64,000 nucleotides of DNA from Glutamicibacter sp002979865 (GTDB taxonomy: Bacteria; Actinomycetota; Actinomycetes; Actinomycetales; Micrococcaceae): positions 3,162,001 through 3,226,000 of the forward strand of contig NZ_CP188297.1 of assembly GCF_050030965.1 (NCBI RefSeq), written 5' to 3'. Shown here piece by piece: positions 47,312 to 55,677 of this stretch. Position numbers and translations under genes: made by a program. How positions within the stretch are numbered: the stretch's first letter is position 1; each line of letters begins with the position of its first letter. The notes under the pieces are model-generated. The model made no database searches, had not been told where the DNA came from, and saw only the letters and a list, made by a program, of their open reading frames with translations.

Positions 47312-49399
47312 ATGAGTCTTGCACAGCCGATCAAGCGCGTGGTCGCCCCCTTCGAAGTCATCAGCGAGTACCAGCCTGCCGGCGACCAGCCGCAGGCCAT
47401 CAAGCAGCTGACCGAGCGGATCAACGCCGGCGAGAAGGACATCGTGCTGCTCGGTGCCACCGGTACCGGCAAGTCCGCGACCACCGCCTGGCTGGTGGAG
47501 CAGGTGCAGCGCCCCACCCTGGTGCTGGTGCAGAACAAGACCCTGGCCGCCCAGCTGGCCAACGAGTTCCGCGAGCTGATGCCCAATAACGCGGTGGAGT
47601 ACTTCGTCTCCTACTACGACTACTACCAGCCCGAGGCCTACGTCCCGCAGACCGATACCTTCATCGAGAAGGACTCCTCGATCAACGAGGAAGTCGAGCG
47701 CCTGCGCCACTCGGCCACCAACTCCCTGCTCACCCGCCGCGACACCATTGTGGTCGCCACCGTCTCGTGCATCTACGGCCTGGGCACTCCCGAGGAATAC
47801 GTGGCCGGGATGGTCACCGTGCGCACCGGCGAGGAACTGAACCGCGACGCGATGCTGCGCCAGTTCGTGGCCATGCAGTACACCCGCAACGACATGGATT
47901 TCCACCGCGGCACCTTCCGCGTGCGCGGGGACACGGTGGAGATCATCCCGATGTACGAAGAGCAGGCCGTGCGCATCGAGTTCTTCGGCGACGAGGTGGA
48001 AGCGATCCACACCCTGCACCCGGTCACCGGCGAGGTGATCCGCGAGGAGACCGAGATGTACATCTTCCCGGCCAGCCACTATGTGGCCGGTGCCGAGCGG
48101 ATGCACAAGGCGATCAAGCGGATCGAGGACGAGCTGGCGGTGCGCCTGAAGGAGCTGGAATCGCAGAACAAGCTCGTCGAGGCCCAGCGGCTGCGCATGC
48201 GCACCACCTACGACCTGGAAATGATGGAGCAGATGGGTTTCTGCAACGGCATCGAGAACTACTCGCGCCATATCGACGGCCGCGATGCCGGCAGCGCCCC
48301 GCACTGCCTGATCGACTATTTCCCCGATGACTTCCTGCTGGTGATCGACGAGTCGCATGTCACCGTGCCGCAGATCGGCGCCATGTACGAGGGCGACATG
48401 TCCCGCAAGCGCACGCTGGTGGAACACGGCTTCCGCCTGCCAAGTGCCATGGACAACCGCCCGCTGAAATGGGATGAGTTCCTTGAGCGCATCGGGCAGA
48501 CCGTGTACCTTTCGGCCACCCCGGGCAAGTACGAGCTGGGCAAGTCCGACGGGTTCGTGGAGCAGATCATCCGCCCCACCGGGCTGATCGACCCCGAGAT
48601 CATCGTCAAGCCCACCAAGGGCCAGATCGATGACCTGCTCGATGAGATCCGTACCCGTGTGGATCGCGATGAGCGCGTGCTGGTCACCACGCTGACCAAG
48701 CGCATGGCCGAGGACCTGACAGACTACCTCACCGAGCACCAGGTGCGGGTACAGTACCTGCACTCCGATGTGGACACCATCCGCCGCGTGGAGCTGCTGC
48801 GCGAGCTGCGCATGGGTTCCTTCGACGTGCTGGTGGGCATTAACCTGCTGCGCGAGGGCCTGGATTTGCCCGAGGTTTCGCTGGTCGCGATCCTGGATGC
48901 CGACAAGCAGGGCTTCCTGCGTTCGGCCACCAGCCTGATCCAGACCATCGGCCGTGCCGCACGTAACGTCTCGGGCCAGGTGATCATGTATGCCGACAAG
49001 ATCACCGATGCGATGGACCAGGCGATCGAGGAGACCAATCGCCGACGGGCAATCCAGGAAGCGCACAACAAGGAGCACGGGATCGACCCCACGCCGCTGC
49101 GCAAGAAGATCGCTGACATCACCGACCAGCTGGCGCGTGAGGATGCCGACACCCAGGAACTGCTGAACAACAACCGGTTGGCGAAGAATGCCAAGCGCAC
49201 CAAGGCCTCGTCCGCGGTGCGCAAGGATGGGCTGGCCGCCGCCCCGGCCGAGGACCTGCTGGCCCAGATCGGGGAAATGACCGAGCAGATGCACGCCGCG
49301 GCCGCTGAGTTGCAGTTCGAACTGGCCGCCCGGATCCGCGATGAAGTTTCCGAGTTGAAGAAGGAATTGCGCCAGATGAAGGCTGCCGGGCACGCGTAG
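47312..49399 (+). CDS. uvrB: UvrABC system protein B (excinuclease subunit)
   Basis: UvrB verifies DNA damage delivered by UvrA and recruits UvrC in nucleotide excision repair. The 695-residue protein has Walker A LLGATGTGKSATTAW (about 43-57), the beta-hairpin tip SYYDYYQPEAYVP (about 97-109), Walker B VIDESHVT, helicase motif V/VI (INLLREGLDLPEV, QTIGRAARN) and a C-terminal UVR coiled coil (ELQFELAARIRDEVSELKKE). TATGCT (47300-47305) ends 6 nt before ATG 47312. I see no obvious actinobacterial SOS box directly upstream. Confidence 0.97.
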   Translation: MSLAQPIKRVVAPFEVISEYQPAGDQPQAIKQLTERINAGEKDIVLLGATGTGKSATTAWLVEQVQRPTLVLVQNKTLAAQLANEFRELMPNNAVEYFVSYYDYYQPEAYVPQTDTFIEKDSSINEEVERLRHSATNSLLTRRDTIVVATVSCIYGLGTPEEYVAGMVTVRTGEELNRDAMLRQFVAMQYTRNDMDFHRGTFRVRGDTVEIIPMYEEQAVRIEFFGDEVEAIHTLHPVTGEVIREETEMYIFPASHYVAGAERMHKAIKRIEDELAVRLKELESQNKLVEAQRLRMRTTYDLEMMEQMGFCNGIENYSRHIDGRDAGSAPHCLIDYFPDDFLLVIDESHVTVPQIGAMYEGDMSRKRTLVEHGFRLPSAMDNRPLKWDEFLERIGQTVYLSATPGKYELGKSDGFVEQIIRPTGLIDPEIIVKPTKGQIDDLLDEIRTRVDRDERVLVTTLTKRMAEDLTDYLTEHQVRVQYLHSDVDTIRRVELLRELRMGSFDVLVGINLLREGLDLPEVSLVAILDADKQGFLRSATSLIQTIGRAARNVSGQVIMYADKITDAMDQAIEETNRRRAIQEAHNKEHGIDPTPLRKKIADITDQLAREDADTQELLNNNRLAKNAKRTKASSAVRKDGLAAAPAEDLLAQIGEMTEQMHAAAAELQFELAARIRDEVSELKKELRQMKAAGHA

Positions 49400-49477
49400 C
49401 CCTGCTGCTGTCCGGCGCAGTAATTGGGACATGCGCCAAGCCTGTGCAGTTCCTGTGCGCTACACTTGATCACTGGA

Positions 49478-49608
49478 CGTAGGGGAGTATCCCAATGCTG
49501 TGGACGTCAACACGCGAACCAATGATGTTTCGCCGGGCACAGCAGCCGATCACTGAGCCAGCTATCGAAGTGTTTCGAATTCTGGTGTGGCGGCGGAGAG
49601 ACTTGCGG
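49478..49608 (+). promoter_or_regulatory. Manganese riboswitch (yybP-ykoY motif)
   Basis: The leader contains the two conserved loops of this aptamer: TAGGGGAGTATCCC near the 5' end and CGGAGAGACTTGCGG near the 3' end. GGACGTC and CGCCGGGC arms lie between them. These loops form the Mn2+ site, and the element is known to turn on MntP and TerC-type genes. It lies 38 nt before the TerC-family start. A -10-like TACACT at 49461-49466 would place the transcript start about 49473. Confidence 0.8.
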
Positions 49609-49645
49609 CGATTTTCCATACCCTCCAACGAAAGGTCGCTCGTCC

Positions 49646-50686
49646 GTGGGCACTAATGGGTTAACTATTCAATTCGAGATCATCGCGCTGATTGTTCTGT
49701 GCGCGGTGCTCATCGCAGACCTGCTGTACGTCACCAAGCGTCCGCACATTCCTTCCATGAAGGAAGCAGGCATTTTTGTCGGCATCTACATCTCCTTGGC
49801 ATTGATCTTCGGTGCCGTGATCTGGACGCAGGCTGGACCCCAGCTTGGCCAGGAATTCTACGCCGGCTGGGTCACCGAATACGCGTTGTCGGTGGACAAC
49901 CTGTTCGTCTTCATCATCATCATGGCGCGCTTCTCGGTACCGCGTAAGTACCAGCAGGAAGTGCTGATGTTCGGCATCATCATCGCGTTGGTCCTGCGCG
50001 CAATCTTCATTGTGCTCGGCGCCGCGATCATCGAGCAGTGGTCGTGGGTCTTCTACATCTTCGGCGCCTTCTTGCTGTGGACCGCATGGAACCAGCTCAA
50101 GGACGAGGATGAGGACGAGGAAAGCGGCCTGGTCAAGAAGCTGACCTCCAAGCTGCCGATTTCCAAGGACTTCGATGGCGCCAAGCTGCGCACCGTGGTC
50201 GACGGCAAGAAGCTGTTCACCCCGATGGTGCTGGTCTTCGTGACCATCGGCATGACCGACCTGCTGTTCGCCTTCGACTCGATCCCGGCGATCTTCGGCC
50301 TGACCAAGTCCGCGTTCATTGTGTTCACCGCGAACATCTTCGCGCTGATGGGCTTGCGCCAGCTGTACTTCCTGCTCGGTGGCCTGATGAACCGCCTGGT
50401 CTTCCTGAAGCACGCACTGAGCTTCATCCTCGCTTTCATCGGCGTGAAGCTGGTCTTCCACGCCCTGCACGAGAACAGCCTGCCGTTCATCAACGGCGGC
50501 GAGCCTCTGCATTACGCGTGGCTGGACATTTCCGTGGGTGTTTCGCTGCTGGTCATCCTGGGCGCGATCGTTATCGCAACCGTGCTGTCGCTGTGGAGCC
50601 CATGGGGCAAGCGTGCTGCTGCTTCGGCTGAAGCCGCGGAGCTCGCCGGCGCAGCGGAAGCTGCAGAGCAGGACGCGGCCAAGTAA
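49646..50686 (+). CDS. TerC-family integral membrane protein (putative Mn2+ exporter)
   Basis: The 346-residue protein has about eight transmembrane segments. It has the family signature WVTEYALSVDNLFVF near residue 75 and its internal counterpart GMTDLLFAFDSIPAIFGL near residue 205, each with intramembrane acidic residues. A charged loop (EDEDEESG) separates the halves, and an Ala/Glu-rich tail ends the protein. TerC proteins were named for tellurite resistance, but several export Mn2+ or metallate exoenzymes. The preceding manganese riboswitch supports a Mn2+ role here. The start is GTG 49646. Confidence 0.92.
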   Translation: MGTNGLTIQFEIIALIVLCAVLIADLLYVTKRPHIPSMKEAGIFVGIYISLALIFGAVIWTQAGPQLGQEFYAGWVTEYALSVDNLFVFIIIMARFSVPRKYQQEVLMFGIIIALVLRAIFIVLGAAIIEQWSWVFYIFGAFLLWTAWNQLKDEDEDEESGLVKKLTSKLPISKDFDGAKLRTVVDGKKLFTPMVLVFVTIGMTDLLFAFDSIPAIFGLTKSAFIVFTANIFALMGLRQLYFLLGGLMNRLVFLKHALSFILAFIGVKLVFHALHENSLPFINGGEPLHYAWLDISVGVSLLVILGAIVIATVLSLWSPWGKRAAASAEAAELAGAAEAAEQDAAK

Positions 50687-50697
50687 TCCGCACAATT

Positions 50698-50740
50698 ACC
50701 CGCCGTGACCAGTTGCTTCCAACTGGCCCCGGCGGGTTTT
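50698..50740 (+). terminator. Intrinsic terminator of the terC gene
   Basis: ACCCGCC/GGCGGGT forms an outer stem and CCAGTTG/CAACTGG an inner one, followed by TTTT. It begins 11 nt after the terC stop. Confidence 0.88.
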
Positions 50741-50786
50741 CCGTACCCGCATAGTGTGCCTATGCTGTTCTGCTAAGGTAATTTCC

Positions 50787-51239
50787 ATGAGCGACCTATC
50801 GACAGAAGCCAGTGGCATTGCCACCGGCGTAGCACTAGCGTCGGGCACCATGTCCCGGCTGCTTGGACGCGCGGCCGGGCAAGGCCGATCGGTGACCGCT
50901 TGGCGGGTGCTTTCCACCCTGGACCGGTTGGGCCCCCAGCGCGTGGGCGACTTGGCGATCGAGCAGCGCGTGGCCCAGCCGACCATGACCGGTCTGGTCA
51001 TCCGCATGGAAAACGACCAGTTGGTCCAGCGACAACCGGACCCTGGGGACGGCCGCGCCAGCTTGGTGAGCCTGACCGGCGACGGCAAGGAGGCCATCGA
51101 AGCCTACCGGCAGCGCGCGATTTCCTCGCTGGCCGGCGGCATCGATTCCTTCAGCGCCGAGGAACGGCGGATTCTGGCGCAGGCTGTGCCGCTGCTGCAA
51201 CGGTTGAATGACCAGGTTGCCGCGAAGCTGGACCATTAG
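50787..51239 (+). CDS. MarR-family transcriptional regulator
   Basis: The 150-residue winged-helix protein has SVTAWRVLSTLDRLGPQRVGDLA, the recognition helix VAQPTMTGLVIRMEND and the wing RQPDPGDGRASLVSLTGDG. The C-terminal helices make the dimer. TAAGGT (50774-50779) ends 7 nt before ATG 50787, so the mRNA may be leaderless; the same AAGG could instead be a ribosome binding site if TATGCT (50761-50766) is the -10. The regulated genes are not evident; the next gene is convergent. Confidence 0.88.
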   Translation: MSDLSTEASGIATGVALASGTMSRLLGRAAGQGRSVTAWRVLSTLDRLGPQRVGDLAIEQRVAQPTMTGLVIRMENDQLVQRQPDPGDGRASLVSLTGDGKEAIEAYRQRAISSLAGGIDSFSAEERRILAQAVPLLQRLNDQVAAKLDH

Positions 51240-51250
51240 CAGCAGAAGGC

Positions 51251-51303
51251 TTAACGCGCAGGGCGCTTGAATCCCCGGGGGATTCAAGCGCCCTGCGCGT
51301 TAA
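51251..51303. terminator. Very long inverted repeat between convergent genes
   Basis: The 26-nt arm 51251-51276 (TTAACGCGCAGGGCGCTTGA then ATCCCC) is exactly complementary to 51278-51303 with a single G between. It fills the 81-nt gap between the marR and peptidase 3' ends and would terminate both. There is no T-run beyond the stem end on either side. Confidence 0.75.
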
Positions 51304-51320
51304 CCTAGCCGGTGCGCGGG

Positions 51321-52607
51321 CTAGCTGTCCTGGGCCGCGGCGTCCGGGTCTTCGCCGTTGGCCATGGCCAGCAGCCGGCGGAAGATCGCCGGGCCATCGT
51401 CGCCGATGCCGTCATGGTGGAATTGATCGGTCACCCAGGTCTGCAACCCGGCCACCTGCGAGGCGGTGCGCAGCGAGAGCTCGCGGTCCACATAGACGTC
51501 GTCATGGTAGACCGCGGCGGCCACAGGCACGGTGTTCTTGGCCAGGACGTCCAGATCGTAGAGCGGGCCGAAGCCTTCGTGCTCGGCCAGGATGCGGGCC
51601 ACGTCCTCCAGGGGGCGCAGGGCTGGATCTTCGGCGAAGTGCCAGCTGTAGATCATCTCGCCGGTTAGCAGCGGGGTCGCCGCGTGGCGGGTGAAGTCGG
51701 CGAACTCCGGCAGGACTTGTTCGGCCGCGAAATTGGTCGGCTCGCCTTGGGCATAGATGGTTTCATGCATCAGCGCATAGAGCGGGTTCGAGGCGAAAGA
51801 GCTCTGGGCCAAGAGCGCTTCGAGGAAGCTATCCGAGAGGCGGTCGCCGCCCGGGGTGAAGCTGAAGGCCTCCTCGAAGATGTGATGCAGCAGGTGCACC
51901 CGGGTGTTTCCGCCCAGGTACATGCCCAGCATCTGCACCAGCGGCACGGTGACGCGCTGGCCGTTGGGCAGCAGCTCATCGTCATTGGTGCGCACATGCT
52001 CGTAGATCCTGTGCAGGGTCTGGAAGTCCTCGGGGTACCAGGAGAAGTACTCGCGGTTGCGTTCTGCCATCCGCTGGTAGGTGGCGCGGTAGACGGTCTT
52101 CGCATCGGCATCCAGCGAGGCCAGCCCGCCGGTGACCAGGCAGCGGGTGAGCGACTGCGGGAAGAGCGAGAGATAGGTCAGGGTGCAGAACCCGCCGTAG
52201 CTCTGCCCCAGGGTGCTCCACTGCTCGATGCCCAGGTGCTCGCGCAGGGCTTCGGCGTCGCGCACAATCGAGTCGGCGCGGAAATGCGAGAGGTAGCGGG
52301 CCTGGGCGGCCGAGTCCCCGCGCAGCGGCAAGGACTTGCGGTTAGCCGGGGTGGACAGTCCGGTGCCGCGCTGGTCCAGCAGCAGCACGCGGAAGTGCTT
52401 GGTGGCTTCGGCCAACCACCCCGACAAGGAACCGGGGCGCGGGGATTTGCCCCCTGGACCGCCCTGCAGGAACAGCAGCCAGGGCTTGGCCGTGCCGGTG
52501 CTGATCTCGCGGGCGAAGACCGAGATCTTTTCGCCCTGCGGATCGGCGTGATCCAGTGGAACCTCGATGCGATGGTCGGTGACATCCATACCGCGGTAGT
52601 GGCGCAT
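51321..52607 (-). CDS. Alpha/beta hydrolase, prolyl aminopeptidase-like
   Basis: The 428-residue protein has the oxyanion region LLFLQGGPGGKSPRPG (about 45-60), LDQRGTGLST and the nucleophile elbow LGQSYGGFCTL with the catalytic Ser near residue 137. A large helical cap domain (about 170-330) and late acidic/His segments (AAVYHDDVYVD, QFHHDGIG) follow. These match the proline iminopeptidase (S33) type, which removes N-terminal proline from peptides. ATG 52607 overlaps the stop of the upstream GNAT gene; ATG 52589 is an alternative. Confidence 0.88.
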   Translation of the reverse strand: MRHYRGMDVTDHRIEVPLDHADPQGEKISVFAREISTGTAKPWLLFLQGGPGGKSPRPGSLSGWLAEATKHFRVLLLDQRGTGLSTPANRKSLPLRGDSAAQARYLSHFRADSIVRDAEALREHLGIEQWSTLGQSYGGFCTLTYLSLFPQSLTRCLVTGGLASLDADAKTVYRATYQRMAERNREYFSWYPEDFQTLHRIYEHVRTNDDELLPNGQRVTVPLVQMLGMYLGGNTRVHLLHHIFEEAFSFTPGGDRLSDSFLEALLAQSSFASNPLYALMHETIYAQGEPTNFAAEQVLPEFADFTRHAATPLLTGEMIYSWHFAEDPALRPLEDVARILAEHEGFGPLYDLDVLAKNTVPVAAAVYHDDVYVDRELSLRTASQVAGLQTWVTDQFHHDGIGDDGPAIFRRLLAMANGEDPDAAAQDS

Positions 52608-53095
52608 TAGCTCGCTCCTTGCATGCCAAGTTGTTGCAGTGCTTCGCCGTCCAGGCGCCGGGTGCTCCAGCCGTCCATGGAGCTGGAACCGATGGCGTCG
52701 TAGAACCTGATGGCCGGCTCATTCCAATCCAGCACTGACCATTCCAGGCGCTTGTAGCCGCGTTCGACGCAGATCTGCGCCAGCGTGCGCAGCAACGCGG
52801 TGCCGGTGCCTGAACCGCGCTGGGATTCGCGCACATACAGATCCTCCAGATGGATGCCGTGCCGGCCTTCCCAAGTGGAGTAGGTCAGATACCACAGGGC
52901 CATGCCCCTGAGCGTCCCGGTTTCATCCTCGGCAACATGGGCGAAGACCTGGGGATTGGGGCCGAACAGATGGGATTGGAGGTCTGCTGCGGTGTTGAGC
53001 ACCGCATCAGGTTCCCTTTCATAGTCGGCCAATTCCTGGATCATCGCCAAGATCTGCGGGCAGTCGCCCGGAACAGCTTCACGCACAATACTCAT
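52607..53095 (-). CDS. GNAT-family N-acetyltransferase
   Basis: The 162-residue protein has a full GNAT fold: IVREAVPGDCPQILAMI, GMALWYLTYSTWEGRHGIHLEDLYV and the acetyl-CoA loop RESQRGSGTGTALLRTLA. C-terminal WNEPAIRFYDAIGS follows. Its similarity to the diamine/thialysine acetyltransferase (SSAT-like) group makes a small amine a possible acceptor; this is a guess. TAAGCT (53108-53103) lies 7 nt before the ATG. It is divergent from the membrane hydrolase and shares an operon with the peptidase. Confidence 0.88.
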   Translation of the reverse strand: MSIVREAVPGDCPQILAMIQELADYEREPDAVLNTAADLQSHLFGPNPQVFAHVAEDETGTLRGMALWYLTYSTWEGRHGIHLEDLYVRESQRGSGTGTALLRTLAQICVERGYKRLEWSVLDWNEPAIRFYDAIGSSSMDGWSTRRLDGEALQQLGMQGAS

Positions 53096-53157
53096 GTGTT
53101 CCAGCTTACCTCCGTCGCACCGCTAAAACGTCGGTGACCAGACCTAAGGTTGAATGC

Positions 53158-53910
53158 ATGATGGGTGGACACCACGCGGTGAGCGGCGCAGCCGCATGGT
53201 TGGCAATTACAACTGACGTCACCGTGGGTTCGGTGAACCTGGGGCTGGGAACTTTCCAGATGGACCGCTGGGAAACCCTGGCCGGCGCGATCGTCTGCGC
53301 TGGCGCGGCCCTGCTGCCCGACGCGGATCACCATGGGGCCACGATCGCGCGCTCGCTGCCCCCGTTCTCCAGCATTTTCACGCGGATTGTCGGTTCGGTT
53401 TCGGGCGGGCACCGCAACGGCACCCATTCGCTGATCGGCATCGCCTTCTTCATCTTCCTGGCCTGGCTGGCCAACGGCTGGGATGTGCAGACCGCGGCGT
53501 TGGGCACGGTCTACCCGGCCGCGGCGCTGTTCGCGATCCTGCTGATTTCCTTCGCGGTGAAGACCATGAAATTCATGCCGCCGCTGCTGTGCTGGATTAT
53601 CGCCTTGGCCGCCGGGACTTTCGTCGGGATGAATGCGCCGGAGCAGAACCTCTGGTTCCTGATGGCAGTCTCCCTGGGCGCGATCGTGCACGTGCTGGGC
53701 GACATGCTGACCATCGGCGGCTGCAACCTGCTGTGGCCGATCAAGATCGGCTCGCCGCGCTGGTTCCGCCGGCTGCCGCTGATTGGCGGCTGCTGGAAGT
53801 CCAATGGGCGGGTGGCATTGCCGATTCTGGCCGAGACGGGCTCCACCGCAGAATGGCTGCTCGCGACGCTGCTCACTACCTATGTGGGCATCGCGCTGAT
53901 CGTCGCCTGA
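53158..53910 (+). CDS. YdjM-type membrane-bound metal-dependent hydrolase
   Basis: The 250-residue protein starts MMGGHHAVSGAAAW, with the His-His characteristic of the family. LLPDADHHGATIAR and GGHRNGTHSLIG add conserved Asp and His, and IVHVLGDMLTIGG completes the set. Four or five hydrophobic segments follow in the middle. In E. coli the homologue YdjM is a LexA-regulated membrane protein of unknown substrate. TAAGGT (53145-53150) ends 7 nt before ATG 53158, which supports this start over GTG 53134. Confidence 0.87.
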   Translation: MMGGHHAVSGAAAWLAITTDVTVGSVNLGLGTFQMDRWETLAGAIVCAGAALLPDADHHGATIARSLPPFSSIFTRIVGSVSGGHRNGTHSLIGIAFFIFLAWLANGWDVQTAALGTVYPAAALFAILLISFAVKTMKFMPPLLCWIIALAAGTFVGMNAPEQNLWFLMAVSLGAIVHVLGDMLTIGGCNLLWPIKIGSPRWFRRLPLIGGCWKSNGRVALPILAETGSTAEWLLATLLTTYVGIALIVA

Positions 53911-53988
53911 GGGCCCCCGGCCCGCTGCCGGCTCGCCGCAGTGCAACGCGCTGTGGCTGGCAGCCGGTGATCTGGCATGATTCGAACC

Positions 53989-54927
53989 ATGCAGATTCAA
54001 TTCACCCGGCGCATCACCTGGGATCAGCTTCCTGGCGAACTGCGCGCTCGGATCGAATCGCACCTTGGATCCCGGGTGATCCGGGCGCTAAGCCAAGCCT
54101 CGGGGTTTTCCCCGGGCAGCGCCGATCGGCTGCTCACCGCCGATGGCCAGCGGGTCTTCGCCAAGGCGGTGCATCCGGGCCTCAGTGCCCCGGCCACGGC
54201 ATTGCACGCCCGCGAAGCGGCAATAGCGGCCAAGCTCCCGGCGGCCTTGCCGGTTCCGCAGTTCCTGGGGCGCATCAGCTGGCAAGGCTGGGAGGCCTTG
54301 GTCTTCGCTGAAGGCCCAGGGGCCAGCCCGCAGCTTCCCTGGCCGGTCGGACAGCTCGAACGGGTACTGGACACGCTGGCGCAGCTGGCTCATCAGGCCC
54401 CTTTTTCCTTGATCGAGCTGCTGCCGCCGCTGGAAGAGGAACTGCGCGAGGACGTAGCCGGTTTTGGGCGGATCATGCAGGACGGCTGGCTTCCAGCTGA
54501 TCCCTGGGTGGCACAGAACCTGGAAGAACTCCATGGGCTGGCCATGGACGGTATCGGGGCGCTGGCCGGAGACCAGCTGGTGCATTCGGATCTGCGCTCG
54601 GACAACATCCTGCTGGGCGACGGCGGAGAAGTGCTGCTGGTGGATTGGCCGTGGGCTTCGCGGGGCGCCGCATGGTATGACGCGTTGACGGTGCTGGTTG
54701 AAGCGCGGATCTTCGACCCGGCGCTGGATGCGGATGCCATTGCCGCCTCCCACCCGATCTTCGAATCGGTGGGCGCGGACGCGGTCAGCGCGGTCTTAGC
54801 TGGACTGGCCGCCTACTATGTGGACGCGGCGCGCAGGCCCGAGGTTCCCGGGCTGCCCACGCTGCGCAGCTATCACGCGAAGCAGGCGGCAGCCACCGTT
54901 GGATGGCTCAAGGCGCGGCTAGCCTAG
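53989..54927 (+). CDS. Aminoglycoside-phosphotransferase-like kinase
   Basis: The 312-residue protein has the APH/choline-kinase fold. It has FAKAVHPG with the ATP-contacting Lys near residue 58, the catalytic loop LVHSDLRSDNILLGD near residue 195 and the metal-binding LLVDWPWAS. The Brenner-type HSDLRSDN loop is intact, so it is probably active, but the substrate is unknown and drug resistance cannot be inferred. ATG 53989 is chosen for a -10-like CATGAT 7 nt upstream; ATG 53977 adds four residues. Confidence 0.85.
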   Translation: MQIQFTRRITWDQLPGELRARIESHLGSRVIRALSQASGFSPGSADRLLTADGQRVFAKAVHPGLSAPATALHAREAAIAAKLPAALPVPQFLGRISWQGWEALVFAEGPGASPQLPWPVGQLERVLDTLAQLAHQAPFSLIELLPPLEEELREDVAGFGRIMQDGWLPADPWVAQNLEELHGLAMDGIGALAGDQLVHSDLRSDNILLGDGGEVLLVDWPWASRGAAWYDALTVLVEARIFDPALDADAIAASHPIFESVGADAVSAVLAGLAAYYVDAARRPEVPGLPTLRSYHAKQAAATVGWLKARLA

Positions 54928-54943
54928 CTGGCTGTTGCAGGGG

Positions 54944-55135
54944 CTAACTGAACCGGGCCGGCGTGGCATTTTCCCCGCGGTAGACCAGGGCCAGGCCCAG
55001 GACCAGCGAACCGAGCTGGACCAAGGTCGCCAGCCACGCGCCGGAAGCAAAGAGCTCGGACCAGCCGCTGAGCAGCCCGACCAGGACCAGCAGCAGGAGG
55101 ACTGCCCCGAGCAGGCGAAGCTTGTACCCGTTCAT
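54944..55135 (-). CDS. Small two-helix membrane protein
   Basis: The 63-residue protein (from ATG 55135) has a basic start (NGYKLR) and two hydrophobic helices (about 8-26 and 34-53), ending ENATPARFS. I recognise no family. TAGGGT (55147-55142) ends 6 nt before ATG 55135, which favours that start over ATG 55141. It is convergent with the kinase-like gene. Confidence 0.6.
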   Translation of the reverse strand: MNGYKLRLLGAVLLLLVLVGLLSGWSELFASGAWLATLVQLGSLVLGLALVYRGENATPARFS

Positions 55136-55209
55136 GGCCATACCCTACGGCACTGTCCGCGGCATTGCCACCGGACTCCGGGAAGATGCCTCGGGCATCG
55201 AGTGCGCGA

Positions 55210-55677
55210 CTAGCCCAGATGCCGGGGCTGGTCCAGCGCCGTGCCGGATCCCATGCAGATAATTGGCGGCAAGCCGGAATCCAGCCGGGAAAGTACCAGC
55301 TGTTCCTGCGCAACGAGGTTCTGCGGCAGGGCATCGAGCGGGAACCAGCGAAGCTCGCAGGCTTTCTCCGGTTCCATGAGGCGCGGAGTACCGTCCCACT
55401 GGCGCGCCAGGAAGAAGAAATCCACAGGGGATTGGGCGCCGCTGCCCGCTTGCAGGTAGCGGTGCACCGTGCACAGCGGCTGGAGCTGGTCTGCCGCGAT
55501 CCGGATGCCCAGTTCCTCACGGGCTTCGCGAACGGCGGCGGCAACGGCAGCCTCGCCGGGCTCAACGTGCCCGGCGGCCGCCGTGCTCCAGAACCCGTCC
55601 ATGTAGCCGGTTCCCGACCTCAGTTGAAGCAGGACTTCGTCGGCGCGCCGCAAGATGGCGTAGCTGATGGCGGGCAT
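55210..55677 (-). CDS. Nudix hydrolase
   Basis: The 155-residue protein has a canonical Nudix box from GHVEPGEAAVAAAVREAREE to LGI (residues 36-58), with the Glu residues that bind Mg2+. The N-terminal SYAILRRADEVLLQLRSGTGY and the length resemble small dNTP or sugar-nucleotide pyrophosphatases. The substrate is unknown. Its ATG overlaps the helicase stop, so both are on one mRNA. Confidence 0.88.
   Translation of the reverse strand: MPAISYAILRRADEVLLQLRSGTGYMDGFWSTAAAGHVEPGEAAVAAAVREAREELGIRIAADQLQPLCTVHRYLQAGSGAQSPVDFFFLARQWDGTPRLMEPEKACELRWFPLDALPQNLVAQEQLVLSRLDSGLPPIICMGSGTALDQPRHLG

Noticed and set aside
46958..49432. An 824-codon open frame antisense to uvrB
   Set aside because: It mirrors uvrB codon structure and has no ribosome binding site or domain; uvrB is complete.
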